Assembly: GCA_014859605.1 (NCBI GenBank)
Contig: JACUTW010000023.1
Coordinates: forward strand, 1 to 33,239
Direction of reading: 5' to 3'
DNA length: 33,239 nucleotides
Source of the DNA: Desulfuromonadales bacterium
GTDB lineage: Bacteria; Desulfobacterota; Desulfuromonadia; Desulfuromonadales; UBA2197
Position numbers and translations under genes: made by a program. The notes below the pieces were generated by a model that worked only from the letters and a program-made list of their open reading frames with translations, did not search any database and was not told the DNA's origin. Shown here one piece after another: positions 7,237-13,390 of this stretch. Position 1 is the stretch's first letter. The number at the start of each line of letters is the position of its first letter.

Positions 7237-7283
7237 ATGTCTGAGATGACATTAGATTATAATATTTATTGGTATAGGTCAAA
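7237..7283 (-). promoter_or_regulatory. parDE promoter and likely operator
   Basis: On the minus strand TTTGAC (7283-7278) is followed after 16 bases by TATAAT (7261-7256), a sigma-70 type promoter. Just downstream ATGTC and GACAT form an inverted repeat with a 6-base spacer (7237-7252), well placed as a ParD operator. Confidence 0.6.
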
Positions 7284-7332
7284 TTGAAGGGAGAGGCTCC
7301 GGGGACGCGTTCGTCCCGCCCGCGTTGATCGA

Positions 7333-7623
7333 TTACCCCAGCTCCTCCCGCATCATCCCGACCAGACAACGATAAATCTCTTCGCGACTGCGGATAAAGG
7401 CGGGAACCTGGTCGTTCAGGATCTTTTCGATGCGCTGCAGCACCGCGCCGTCGACACTCTCCAGTTCATCCATCACCGCCTCAAACATCGGAATCACTTC
7501 GTAAAGATCGTTGCGATCAAAGGGCAGGGGATCTGGCAGGCCGGAAAATTTCGGCGCATCCCGGGTCTCTTTTTTACGGGGATAGCGATAGTACAGATCC
7601 GATGGTTTGATCTCGATGCCCAT
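7333..7623 (-). CDS. 96-aa protein of unknown function in the nif island
   Basis: I do not recognise this family. The 96-residue product begins MGIEIKPSDLYYRYPRKKETRDAPKFSG, is rich in charged residues, and continues with a predicted helical half (DLYEVIPMFEAVMDELESVDGAVLQRIEKIL). It has no signal peptide, membrane segment or Cys. Translation starts after AGGAGG. It lies 20 bases after the small HTH gene and shares its sigma-54 promoter and attenuator leader, so it should be made under nitrogen limitation. A role near nitrogenase or its regulation is an inference from this control. Confidence 0.75.
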   Translation of the reverse strand: MGIEIKPSDLYYRYPRKKETRDAPKFSGLPDPLPFDRNDLYEVIPMFEAVMDELESVDGAVLQRIEKILNDQVPAFIRSREEIYRCLVGMMREELG

Positions 7624-7643
7624 AGCGACCTCCTGATGCCTGA

Positions 7644-7886
7644 TTATTCAGCAGCTGTGCCGCAGGATGCGCAGCCGCCGGCTTTGCTGGCGCAGCTGCT
7701 GCGGCATTCGACCAACGGTCCATCCCCCTGCCGGGCCGCGCGAATGCATTGTAAGCTTTCGGACGTGATCCGCCAGGTACCGTCAACCTCGACGCCGGTC
7801 AGTTCGTTACGGCGCAACAACATGAGGATGGCGGTCGGCGTGGTATTCAGGGCGGCGGCGGCTTCTGTTATCGTCAGATTTTCCAT
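7644..7886 (-). CDS. Small excisionase/MerR-type HTH protein with Cys-rich tail
   Basis: The 80-residue protein has an N-terminal winged-helix DNA-binding domain of the excisionase/helix-turn-helix-17 type: LTITEAAAALNTTPTAILMLLRRNELTGVEVDGTWRI. A short tail has four Cys (CRSSC, then CASC), which could bind an Fe-S cluster or zinc. ATG at 7886 is preferred over TTG at 7892 because GGAG lies about 7 bases before it. It is the first gene after a sigma-54 promoter and an ANTAR-type leader. A metal- or redox-responsive nif regulator is possible, but that is inference; no integrase gene is nearby. Confidence 0.75.
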   Translation of the reverse strand: MENLTITEAAAALNTTPTAILMLLRRNELTGVEVDGTWRITSESLQCIRAARQGDGPLVECRSSCASKAGGCASCGTAAE

Positions 7887-7921
7887 CTTCAACTCCTTGG
7901 ACGCAGCTTACGTCTGCGCAT

Positions 7922-7964
7922 AAAAAAGCCCACAGAGATGATTCTCTGCGGGCGCCGTTGCTCG
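7922..7964 (-). promoter_or_regulatory. ANTAR-type P2 hairpin and terminator ahead of the HTH gene
   Basis: On the minus strand CGAGC-[AACGGC]-GCCCG (7964-7949, one A.C mismatch) gives a hexaloop with A1 and G4. Its right arm is the start of the terminator stem GCCCGCAGAGA/TCTCTGTGGGC (7953-7943 and 7938-7928), followed by six T (7927-7922). The P1 hairpin is unclear: an ACAGTT hexaloop at 7976-7971 competes with a more stable GGAA/TTCC hairpin. Confidence 0.65.
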
Positions 7965-7994
7965 CGGTGGGAACTGTTCCTGTTCGGTTATGGT

Positions 7995-8025
7995 GGTAGG
8001 GTCGCCCCTCGTGGGTGCCCCTACC
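7995..8025. repeat. GGTAGGG palindromic repeat inside the HTH-gene leader
   Basis: GGTAGGG (7995-8001) faces CCCCTACC (8018-8025), with a degenerate GTCGCCCCTC centre. It lies at the very start of the predicted transcript, between the sigma-54 promoter and the attenuator. Confidence 0.65.
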
Positions 8026-8036
8026 GTTGATCTTTC

Positions 8037-8052
8037 AGCATAAAGTGCGCCA
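8037..8052 (-). promoter_or_regulatory. Sigma-54 promoter of the HTH/96-aa operon
   Basis: The minus strand reads TGGCGCACTTTATGCT: GG (8051-8050), ten bases, GC (8039-8038). The -24 box has G for A in TGGCAC. The predicted start is near 8026. Confidence 0.65.
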
Positions 8053-8053
8053 A

Positions 8054-8161
8054 AAACATCCCCTCATCCGCCCGTTCCGGGCACCTTCTCCCTCATGGAG
8101 AAGGGCACCTAAGAGTCCCCTCTCCCTATGGGAGAGGGTGGCCGCAGGCCGGGTGAGGGCG
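8054..8161. repeat. Dispersed CCCTCTCCC/GGGAGAGGG repeat cluster
   Basis: This contains CCTTCTCC/GGAGAAGG (about 8084-8104) and CCCTCTCCC-TAT-GGGAGAGGG (8118-8138), then GGCCGCAGGCC and GGGTGAGGG. It overlaps the 3' end of draG and supplies its last codons and stop. Confidence 0.75.
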
Positions 8162-9020
8162 AAAGTCGAATCAGCTCCCCTGCCAGCCTCTGCACCTCGA
8201 CACTCACCGCCGGATCGAGCTTCTTCGTCCAGGCGCGCGGCAGCTGCTCCATGCCATAAAAAGCGCCGGCGAGAGCGCCGCCGATGGCGCCGGTAGTGTC
8301 GGCATCCCCTCCCTGGTTGACGATACCGATCAGGCAATTCTCGAAGCTGTCGGTGGTGAAGAAGTAGTGCAAAACGGTCTGCATCGTTTCGACGACATAA
8401 CCGCCGGCATGGCCGCGATAATCGTTGAAGTGGAATTTGGGATAAGCAGCGATGAGGTCGCGGGCGATGGCATGCAGGGCAAAGCGGTCGGCGCCACTCA
8501 GGGCGGCATGGATCATTTTGCCGAAGGCCAGGCAGGCGGCGTCGGAAAGGGGATGATGGTGGGTGAGATGGGCCTGTTCGATGGCGCAGCGCCGCAACAG
8601 CGCTGCATCGCCAAGGGTGTAAAGGGCGGTGGGCAGCAGGCGCATCAGGGCGCCATTGCCGGCGTCGTTGTCGCTGTAGGGCTGCTCAAGATTGCCGCTG
8701 AGCAGGTAGTCGCGAATCCCCTTGCGGCAGGTGCTGCCGATATCGATCGGCTTGCTCTTCATCCAGGCAAGAAAATTGTCGGCGATGGCCGGGAGGTCCC
8801 AGCCGCCCCGGTCGACAATCGCCCGGGCGACGCAGAGGGACATCTCGGTGTCGTCGGTGACGCGGCCGGGTTTGAGGTTGAGCCAGCCGCCGCCGATGAT
8901 CTGTCGATGCACCTTGTACTGGTTGCGGATTTCGCCCGGCGTCATGAATTCGGTGGTGGCGCCGAGGGCGTCGCCGAGGGCGAGGCCGAGAAAGGCGGCG
9001 CGGGCGCGGTCCGTAACCAT
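8109..9020 (-). CDS. draG: DraG, dinitrogenase reductase-activating ADP-ribosylglycohydrolase
   Basis: The 303-residue enzyme removes ADP-ribose from the NifH Arg and so reactivates nitrogenase. It starts RARAAFLGLALGDALGATTEFM and has the metal-binding motifs VTDDTEMSL, NDAGNGALMRLLP and GGDADTTGAIGGALAGAFYG, all intact for the two Mn ions. It begins 2 bases after draT. The normal fold ends near VQRLAGELIRL; the last residues (SPSPGLRPPSPIGRGDS) are encoded by the dispersed repeat at 8109-8161, so the natural C-terminus has been replaced. GlnK and AmtB, which tether DraG to the membrane in other bacteria, are encoded 3.7 kb upstream. Confidence 0.95.
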   Translation of the reverse strand: MVTDRARAAFLGLALGDALGATTEFMTPGEIRNQYKVHRQIIGGGWLNLKPGRVTDDTEMSLCVARAIVDRGGWDLPAIADNFLAWMKSKPIDIGSTCRKGIRDYLLSGNLEQPYSDNDAGNGALMRLLPTALYTLGDAALLRRCAIEQAHLTHHHPLSDAACLAFGKMIHAALSGADRFALHAIARDLIAAYPKFHFNDYRGHAGGYVVETMQTVLHYFFTTDSFENCLIGIVNQGGDADTTGAIGGALAGAFYGMEQLPRAWTKKLDPAVSVEVQRLAGELIRLSPSPGLRPPSPIGRGDS

Positions 9021-9022
9021 CC

Positions 9023-9817
9023 TCAGCCGCCGCTCAAAAGTTGCACTTCGAACTCGCCGCCGATGACCAGCAGCTCTCCTTCCCCTTTGAGCAGGGAGGA
9101 GGGGAGGAGGTCGCCGGAGAAGAAGATCTTCGCCAGCGGCACCTCAGTCTGGAGAACGCGGCTGCCGAATTCCCAGGCGCACTCAAAGTCGCTGGTAAAG
9201 GAGTTGAGATTGTTGAGGCGCAACAGGTAGCGGCGTTTGTCGTACTGCTCGATGATCTGGTGCTCGGCAAAGTCGTTGATGCCGCGGTACAGGGTGAGGG
9301 GGGCGTTATCAGGGTGGCGGCAGTCCATTTCGAACTGGACGTATTCGTAAAGGAGGTCGAGCTGGGCGTAGATGGCGCTGGTGCGGGCCGAGCCGTGCAT
9401 GCGATCGAGCAGGTAGCGCTGCATCGCCGGGTCGTCGGGGCCGGCAATCGGCTGATGATGGAAGGTCGGAGGCAGGCCGATGCGGCTCTCGACCCAGCCT
9501 TTGAGGACCGCCCCTTCGACGGAGTTGGCGTCGAACATCCAGCCGCGCAGAAAGCGCAAATAGCTGTTCTTCAGACTCTTGCGTCCTGATTCCGAAGTCT
9601 CTTGCCGCCACTGGTGCAGCTGGAAGGAGACATCGAGATAATCGTTAAAGAGGGCGGCGCGGGCCAGCGGATCAGCGAGTTCGGCGAGGCGGCGGAAAAG
9701 GTTGGGGTTGGCGCTGCGCACCCCCTGGATCTCGATCCGCTGCGGATTGCGATTGAAATGGCGCGAGGCGATCGCCCAGGGGGGGAGGTTGCAGCGATTA
9801 AAGGGGGACGACGCCAT
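9023..9817 (-). CDS. draT: DraT, NAD-dinitrogenase reductase ADP-ribosyltransferase
   Basis: The 264-residue enzyme transfers ADP-ribose from NAD to an Arg of NifH when ammonium appears or energy falls, switching nitrogenase off. It starts with FNRCNLPPWAIASRHFNRNP and carries the ADP-ribosyltransferase elements LTLYRGIND, NNLNSFTSDFECAWEFG and GELLVIGGEFEVQLL. Length and order match DraT from phototrophs and Azospirillum. It lies 10 bases after the ANTAR regulator and 2 bases before draG, a tight three-gene operon. PII proteins control DraT in other species; GlnK here is a candidate partner. Confidence 0.95.
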   Translation of the reverse strand: MASSPFNRCNLPPWAIASRHFNRNPQRIEIQGVRSANPNLFRRLAELADPLARAALFNDYLDVSFQLHQWRQETSESGRKSLKNSYLRFLRGWMFDANSVEGAVLKGWVESRIGLPPTFHHQPIAGPDDPAMQRYLLDRMHGSARTSAIYAQLDLLYEYVQFEMDCRHPDNAPLTLYRGINDFAEHQIIEQYDKRRYLLRLNNLNSFTSDFECAWEFGSRVLQTEVPLAKIFFSGDLLPSSLLKGEGELLVIGGEFEVQLLSGG

Positions 9818-9827
9818 CGTCGCTCCT

Positions 9828-10391
9828 TCAGCTTTCCATGAGGAGGATGGCCTCGGCGACTTCTTTCAGGGATTTGCGCTTGTCCATCGCCAGTTTCTGC
9901 ATCTTGCGATAGGCTTCGTTCTCGCTCATCCCCTTCTTGATCAGCAGCCCCTTGGCCTTGTCGATGAGTTTACGCGTCTCCAGGGTTTCGCGCAGAGTCG
10001 AGACCTCTTCGCGCAGCGAGTGGAGTTCGACAAACTGGTGGATGGCGAGATCGACGGCCGCCAGCATCTGCTCGTCACGAAAGGGCTTGACAACATAACT
10101 GAGGATACCGCTGAGGCGGGCGCGTTCGATCGTTTCGAGATCGGTGGCGCCGGTCATCAGGACCATCGGCGTCGAAAACTTTTTGTTGATCTGGTCGCAG
10201 GCCGACAGTCCGTCAAGTTCGGGCATGGTGTAATCGATAACGATGAGGAGCGGTTCGAGCTTGAGGGCGAGGGTGACGGCTTCGCGACCATTCGCCGCTT
10301 CGATAATCTGGTCGAATCCATAACGTTCCAGGACATCACGGACCTGACGACGCAGCAACGGTTCGTCATCGGCAATCAGAGCGGTCTTCAT
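9828..10391 (-). CDS. ANTAR-domain response regulator (GnfR/NasT-like antiterminator)
   Basis: The 187-residue protein has a receiver domain (1-120) with acidic pocket D8-D9, phosphoacceptor Asp53 in VIDYTMPELDG and a Lys in YVVKPF. A coiled linker (LHSLREEVSTLRETLETRK) leads to an ANTAR RNA-binding domain (about 140-187, KLIDKAKGLLIKKGMSENEAYRKMQKLAMDKRKSLKEVAEAIL). ANTAR proteins bind paired hexaloop hairpins and prevent termination. GnfR in Geobacter sulfurreducens does this for nif genes. Four matching leaders occur in this window, so this is their probable reader. It is the first gene of an operon with draT and draG, under a sigma-54 promoter without an attenuator. Confidence 0.92.
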   Translation of the reverse strand: MKTALIADDEPLLRRQVRDVLERYGFDQIIEAANGREAVTLALKLEPLLIVIDYTMPELDGLSACDQINKKFSTPMVLMTGATDLETIERARLSGILSYVVKPFRDEQMLAAVDLAIHQFVELHSLREEVSTLRETLETRKLIDKAKGLLIKKGMSENEAYRKMQKLAMDKRKSLKEVAEAILLMES

Positions 10392-10424
10392 CGCGATTTC
10401 CTTTCGGGTGCGGCCCGGCGGGCC

Positions 10425-10447
10425 GGTAGGGGCGCTGCTTGCTGCGC
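10425..10447. repeat. Degenerate GTAGGGGCGC repeat in the regulator leader
   Basis: GTAGGGGCGCTGC-TT-GCTGCGC resembles the family copies elsewhere. It lies in the 5' untranslated region of the ANTAR regulator gene, with GGCCCGGCGGGCC next to it. Confidence 0.5.
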
Positions 10448-10469
10448 GTGTTGGGGTACTGTTTTCTCT

Positions 10470-10485
10470 TGCAGTGCCGATGCCA
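10470..10485 (-). promoter_or_regulatory. Sigma-54 promoter of the regulator-draT-draG operon
   Basis: The minus strand reads TGGCATCGGCACTGCA: GG (10484-10483), ten bases, GC (10472-10471), with a good -12 CTGCA. The predicted start near 10459 leaves a 68-base leader with no terminator and no hexaloop pair. Confidence 0.7.
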
Positions 10486-10573
10486 AAAGTTATCCGTCTG
10501 ATTAATCAGGTTATTTTTCTGTAAAAAGGTCTTTGTGCCATTTTGTTGGGCAGAGTCAGCGTTTGTTTGTAGT

Positions 10574-10613
10574 AAAAAAGGCCGCCATCCCGATTTTCGA
10601 ATGGCGGCCTTTT
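10574..10613 (-). terminator. Bidirectional terminator after the porin gene
   Basis: GGCCGCCAT (10580-10588) pairs with ATGGCGGCC (10601-10609). On the minus strand six T follow the stem (10579-10574). It ends the glnK-amtB-porin transcript. Confidence 0.88.
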
Positions 10614-10652
10614 CTCGGCAGGAGGCAACCTGACCGAAAGATTGAGGTTAAT

Positions 10653-11330
10653 TTAGAAGGAGAGAGCGATTGTCAGCCCGGCGACAAATTCATCGTCAAG
10701 AGCATCTTTGGCTTCGTTGCTAAGCGGCGTCGAGTAAAGGACCGATGGGGTGATTGCCAGCTGATCAGTGAAGGCGTAGGACAGGCTGGCAGTCAGTTCG
10801 GCATTATTCAAATAGTCGAAATCGAAGTAGCCGGCAGCCGCGCCAAGGCTGAGGCTGGTCTTGTCGGCAATGTCAAAGCTCTTACCGAGGGCCAGGGTCA
10901 GATAGGAGACCTCAAATTCATCGTAATCGTAAAAGTAGGTCAGCTTGACGTCGAGGGGCAGCGTGGTGGGAGCCACCGCAAGATAGACTTCATTGGTATC
11001 GCTCGCTCCATCCACATTGTAAAGGATGTTGCCGACACTGACCGCCAGGGGGCCGAGCTCGGTGCTGTAGTCGAGGGTGAAATCGACCTCATCCATCTCG
11101 CCGGTATTTTCATTCATATTGCCCCACCAGTTGACCGAGAAGCCCCCAATTCCGACGGTGACCGACGGCTGGACGACCATCTTGGCATCGCCGGTGAAGT
11201 TTGCGCCGCGCCAGATGTAGTCACTGAAGACGCCGACCGAGGCGTCTCCTTCGACTTTGATTTCGGCCAGGGCCGAGGTGGCGCCGGCAAAGAGCAGGGC
11301 GGCGGCAAGCAGTACAGTTAGTTTTTTCAT
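10653..11330 (-). CDS. TorF-like putative outer-membrane porin
   Basis: The 225-residue protein has a clear signal peptide, MKKLTVLLAAALLFAGATSALAE. Alternating beta-strand segments follow, starting EGDASVGVFSDYIWRGANFTG and ending with an aromatic Phe (TIALSF), as expected for an outer-membrane barrel. SDYIWRG near the N-terminus and the overall length suit the TorF/Gcw_chp putative porin family. The ATG at 11330 follows AGGAGAAG; an upstream ATG gives no sensible signal peptide. It lies 62 bases after amtB on the same strand and ends at a strong terminator, so it is probably expressed with glnK and amtB. Its solute is unknown. Confidence 0.75.
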   Translation of the reverse strand: MKKLTVLLAAALLFAGATSALAEIKVEGDASVGVFSDYIWRGANFTGDAKMVVQPSVTVGIGGFSVNWWGNMNENTGEMDEVDFTLDYSTELGPLAVSVGNILYNVDGASDTNEVYLAVAPTTLPLDVKLTYFYDYDEFEVSYLTLALGKSFDIADKTSLSLGAAAGYFDFDYLNNAELTASLSYAFTDQLAITPSVLYSTPLSNEAKDALDDEFVAGLTIALSF

Positions 11331-11392
11331 TTGTTCTTCTCCTTGGGTGGAATGGTTTGATGACACGATGCCGAGCTTGTCGGCGACAAGTT

Positions 11393-12718
11393 TTAACGCA
11401 GGCCCTGTGAACCGCGCCCGAATTCCGGGTAAGCTTCGAGGCCGAGTTCGGTGGTGTCGCTGCCGGCAAATTCCTCTTCTTCCGAGACGCGGATGCCGAC
11501 GGTGAATTTGAGGGCCATCCAGACGATGGTGGTGCTGATCAGGACAAAGGCGGCGATCGCGGCGACGCCGATCAACTGGGTGAGAAAGCTCGCCTCCGGA
11601 TTGGTCAGAGGGACGGCCAGCGTTCCCCAGATGCCGCTGACGAGATGGACGGAGAGGGCGCCGACGACATCGTCAACTTTGAGCTTGTCGAAGAGGGGGA
11701 TGGCGAGGACGACGAGGATGCCGCCAACCGCACCGATAAGGATGGCCACCCCCGGTGTCGGGGTATCGGGACCGGCGGTAATGGCGACCAGGCCGGCGAG
11801 GGCGCCGTTGAGCGCCATGGTCAGATCGACCCTTTTATAGACGGCCTGCAATAACAGGAGCGCTGCCATCATGCCGCCGCAAGCGGCGAGGTTGGTGTTG
11901 ACAAAGACATTTGACATACTGACAGCGGCGTCAGCACTGCCGAGAGAAAGGACCGAGCCGCCGTTGAAGCCGAACCAGCCCATCCAGAGGATGAAGGTGC
12001 CGAGGGTGGCCAGGGTCAGGTTGGAACCGGGCATCGGGTTGACCTTGCCATCTTTGGTAAACTTCCCTTTGCGGGCACCGAGGATAAGGGCGCCGGTCAG
12101 GGCTGCCCAGCCGCCGACCGAATGGACCAGGGTCGAGCCGGCAAAATCTTTGAAACCCATTTCGGTCAACCAGCCACCACCCCAGACCCAGGAGCCCTGA
12201 ATCGGATAGATGACACCGCAGAGGACCGCGCAGAAGATCATGAAGGGCCAGAATTTGATGCGCTCGGCCACGCAGCCGGAGACGACGGAACAGGCGGCGC
12301 CGCAGAAGACCATCTGGAAGAACCAGTCGGAGCCGGCCGCATAGTTGCCGGAGTAGTCACCGGAAAGGGCGGCCGCGTCATCCGCGCCCCAAAGTCCGAG
12401 GCTGCCGATCCAGCCGCCGTCGACGCCGTTGTACATCAGGTTGTAGCCGGCGACGTAAAAGAGGATGCCGGCGACGCCGAAGAGGGAGATATTCTTCAGG
12501 CAGATGGTGGCAACGTTCTTGGAGCGCACCATGCCGGCTTCCAGCATGCCGAAACCGGCGGCCATCCACATGACCAGGGCGCCGTTCATCAGAAAGGCAA
12601 AGGTGTTGAGAATGTAAGAAAATTCGGAGACCGCTGCCGGTGCTTCTTCGGCCAGAGCCAGGGCCGGCGCCAAAAGCAGCGCACAGCCGGTGAGGGTAAG
12701 CAGGTTAAACCGTTTCAT
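11393..12718 (-). CDS. amtB: AmtB ammonium channel
   Basis: The 441-residue protein begins with a cleavable signal-like segment (MKRFNLLTLTGCALLLAPALALAEE). Eleven membrane helices follow, with Amt family motifs such as AFLMNGALVMWMAAGFGMLEAG, FFQMVFCGAACSVVSGCVAER, FAGSTLVHSVGGWAALTGA and LGTFILWMGWFGFNGGS. It conducts ammonium into the cell and is blocked by GlnK when nitrogen is plentiful. The cytoplasmic tail after the last helix is short and ends GRGSQGLR. It follows glnK by 45 bases in the usual glnK-amtB order. Amt also sequesters GlnK and DraG in diazotrophs, which fits the draTG genes nearby. Confidence 0.96.
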   Translation of the reverse strand: MKRFNLLTLTGCALLLAPALALAEEAPAAVSEFSYILNTFAFLMNGALVMWMAAGFGMLEAGMVRSKNVATICLKNISLFGVAGILFYVAGYNLMYNGVDGGWIGSLGLWGADDAAALSGDYSGNYAAGSDWFFQMVFCGAACSVVSGCVAERIKFWPFMIFCAVLCGVIYPIQGSWVWGGGWLTEMGFKDFAGSTLVHSVGGWAALTGALILGARKGKFTKDGKVNPMPGSNLTLATLGTFILWMGWFGFNGGSVLSLGSADAAVSMSNVFVNTNLAACGGMMAALLLLQAVYKRVDLTMALNGALAGLVAITAGPDTPTPGVAILIGAVGGILVVLAIPLFDKLKVDDVVGALSVHLVSGIWGTLAVPLTNPEASFLTQLIGVAAIAAFVLISTTIVWMALKFTVGIRVSEEEEFAGSDTTELGLEAYPEFGRGSQGLR

Positions 12719-12763
12719 GGTGTCCTCCCGTTTATGGTGACTGTTGTCTGGAGCTTGTCGCTG

Positions 12764-13129
<366 letters not shown>

Positions 13130-13133
13130 TCAG

Positions 13134-13223
13134 AAAATCAATAAAGGCGTCCGATTTCCTTCTCTGGTGTCAGAAAACGGGGCGCCTTTGCCCTGAAAGT
13201 ACGATTCCGTGACGCCGTTGTCA
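13134..13223 (-). promoter_or_regulatory. ANTAR-type antiterminator/terminator leader of glnK-amtB
   Basis: On the minus strand P1 is TGAC-[AACGGC]-GTCA (13223-13210). After a 16-base linker comes P2, GGGC-[AAAGGC]-GCCC (13193-13180). Both hexaloops have A1 and G4. The terminator's left arm, AAAGGCGCCCCG (13189-13178), begins inside the P2 loop and pairs with CGGACGCCTTT (13153-13143) through a long imperfect stem, followed by ATTGATTTT. P2 and the terminator exclude each other. The T-run is interrupted, so termination may be leaky. Confidence 0.75.
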
Positions 13224-13287
13224 GGAAGTGTCTTTGCTTGATTTTTTAGCCAGCGTTGTCATGCTGTCGGTCTTGCTATTTCTCTTT

Positions 13288-13303
13288 AGCACAGGCTGTG
13301 CCA
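13288..13303 (-). promoter_or_regulatory. Sigma-54 promoter of glnK-amtB-porin
   Basis: The minus strand reads TGGCACAGCCTGTGCT: exact -24 TGGCAC, GG (13302-13301), ten bases, GC (13290-13289). The 20 bases at 13284-13303 are identical to those at the nifV promoter. The predicted start is near 13277. Confidence 0.8.
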
Positions 13304-13390
13304 GATTTTTTTTATCTTTAATTTCGATGGGTTGATCGGTTTTTCTGGTTTTTTTCGGCAATCCGCCGCGCTGAGGATAGCGGTGATTGC

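Noticed and set aside
7302-7317. GGGACG/CGTCCC hairpin after the 96-aa gene as a terminator
   Set aside because: Six-base stem without a T-run on either strand.
8367-9230. Plus-strand frame of 287 codons opposite draG
   Set aside because: draG and draT motifs on the minus strand are unambiguous; this frame is low-complexity Gly/Ala/Val.
10392-10459. ANTAR hairpins in the leader of the ANTAR regulator itself
   Set aside because: The hairpins there (GCGCAGC/GCTGCGC, GGCCC/GGGCC) lack a six-base loop with A1 and G4, and no terminator follows.
13362-13390. Terminator after the sensor kinase gene
   Set aside because: GGCAATC.CCGC/GCGGATTGCC forms a hairpin, but on the minus strand it is followed by GAAAAAAA, not T; left out as a terminator.
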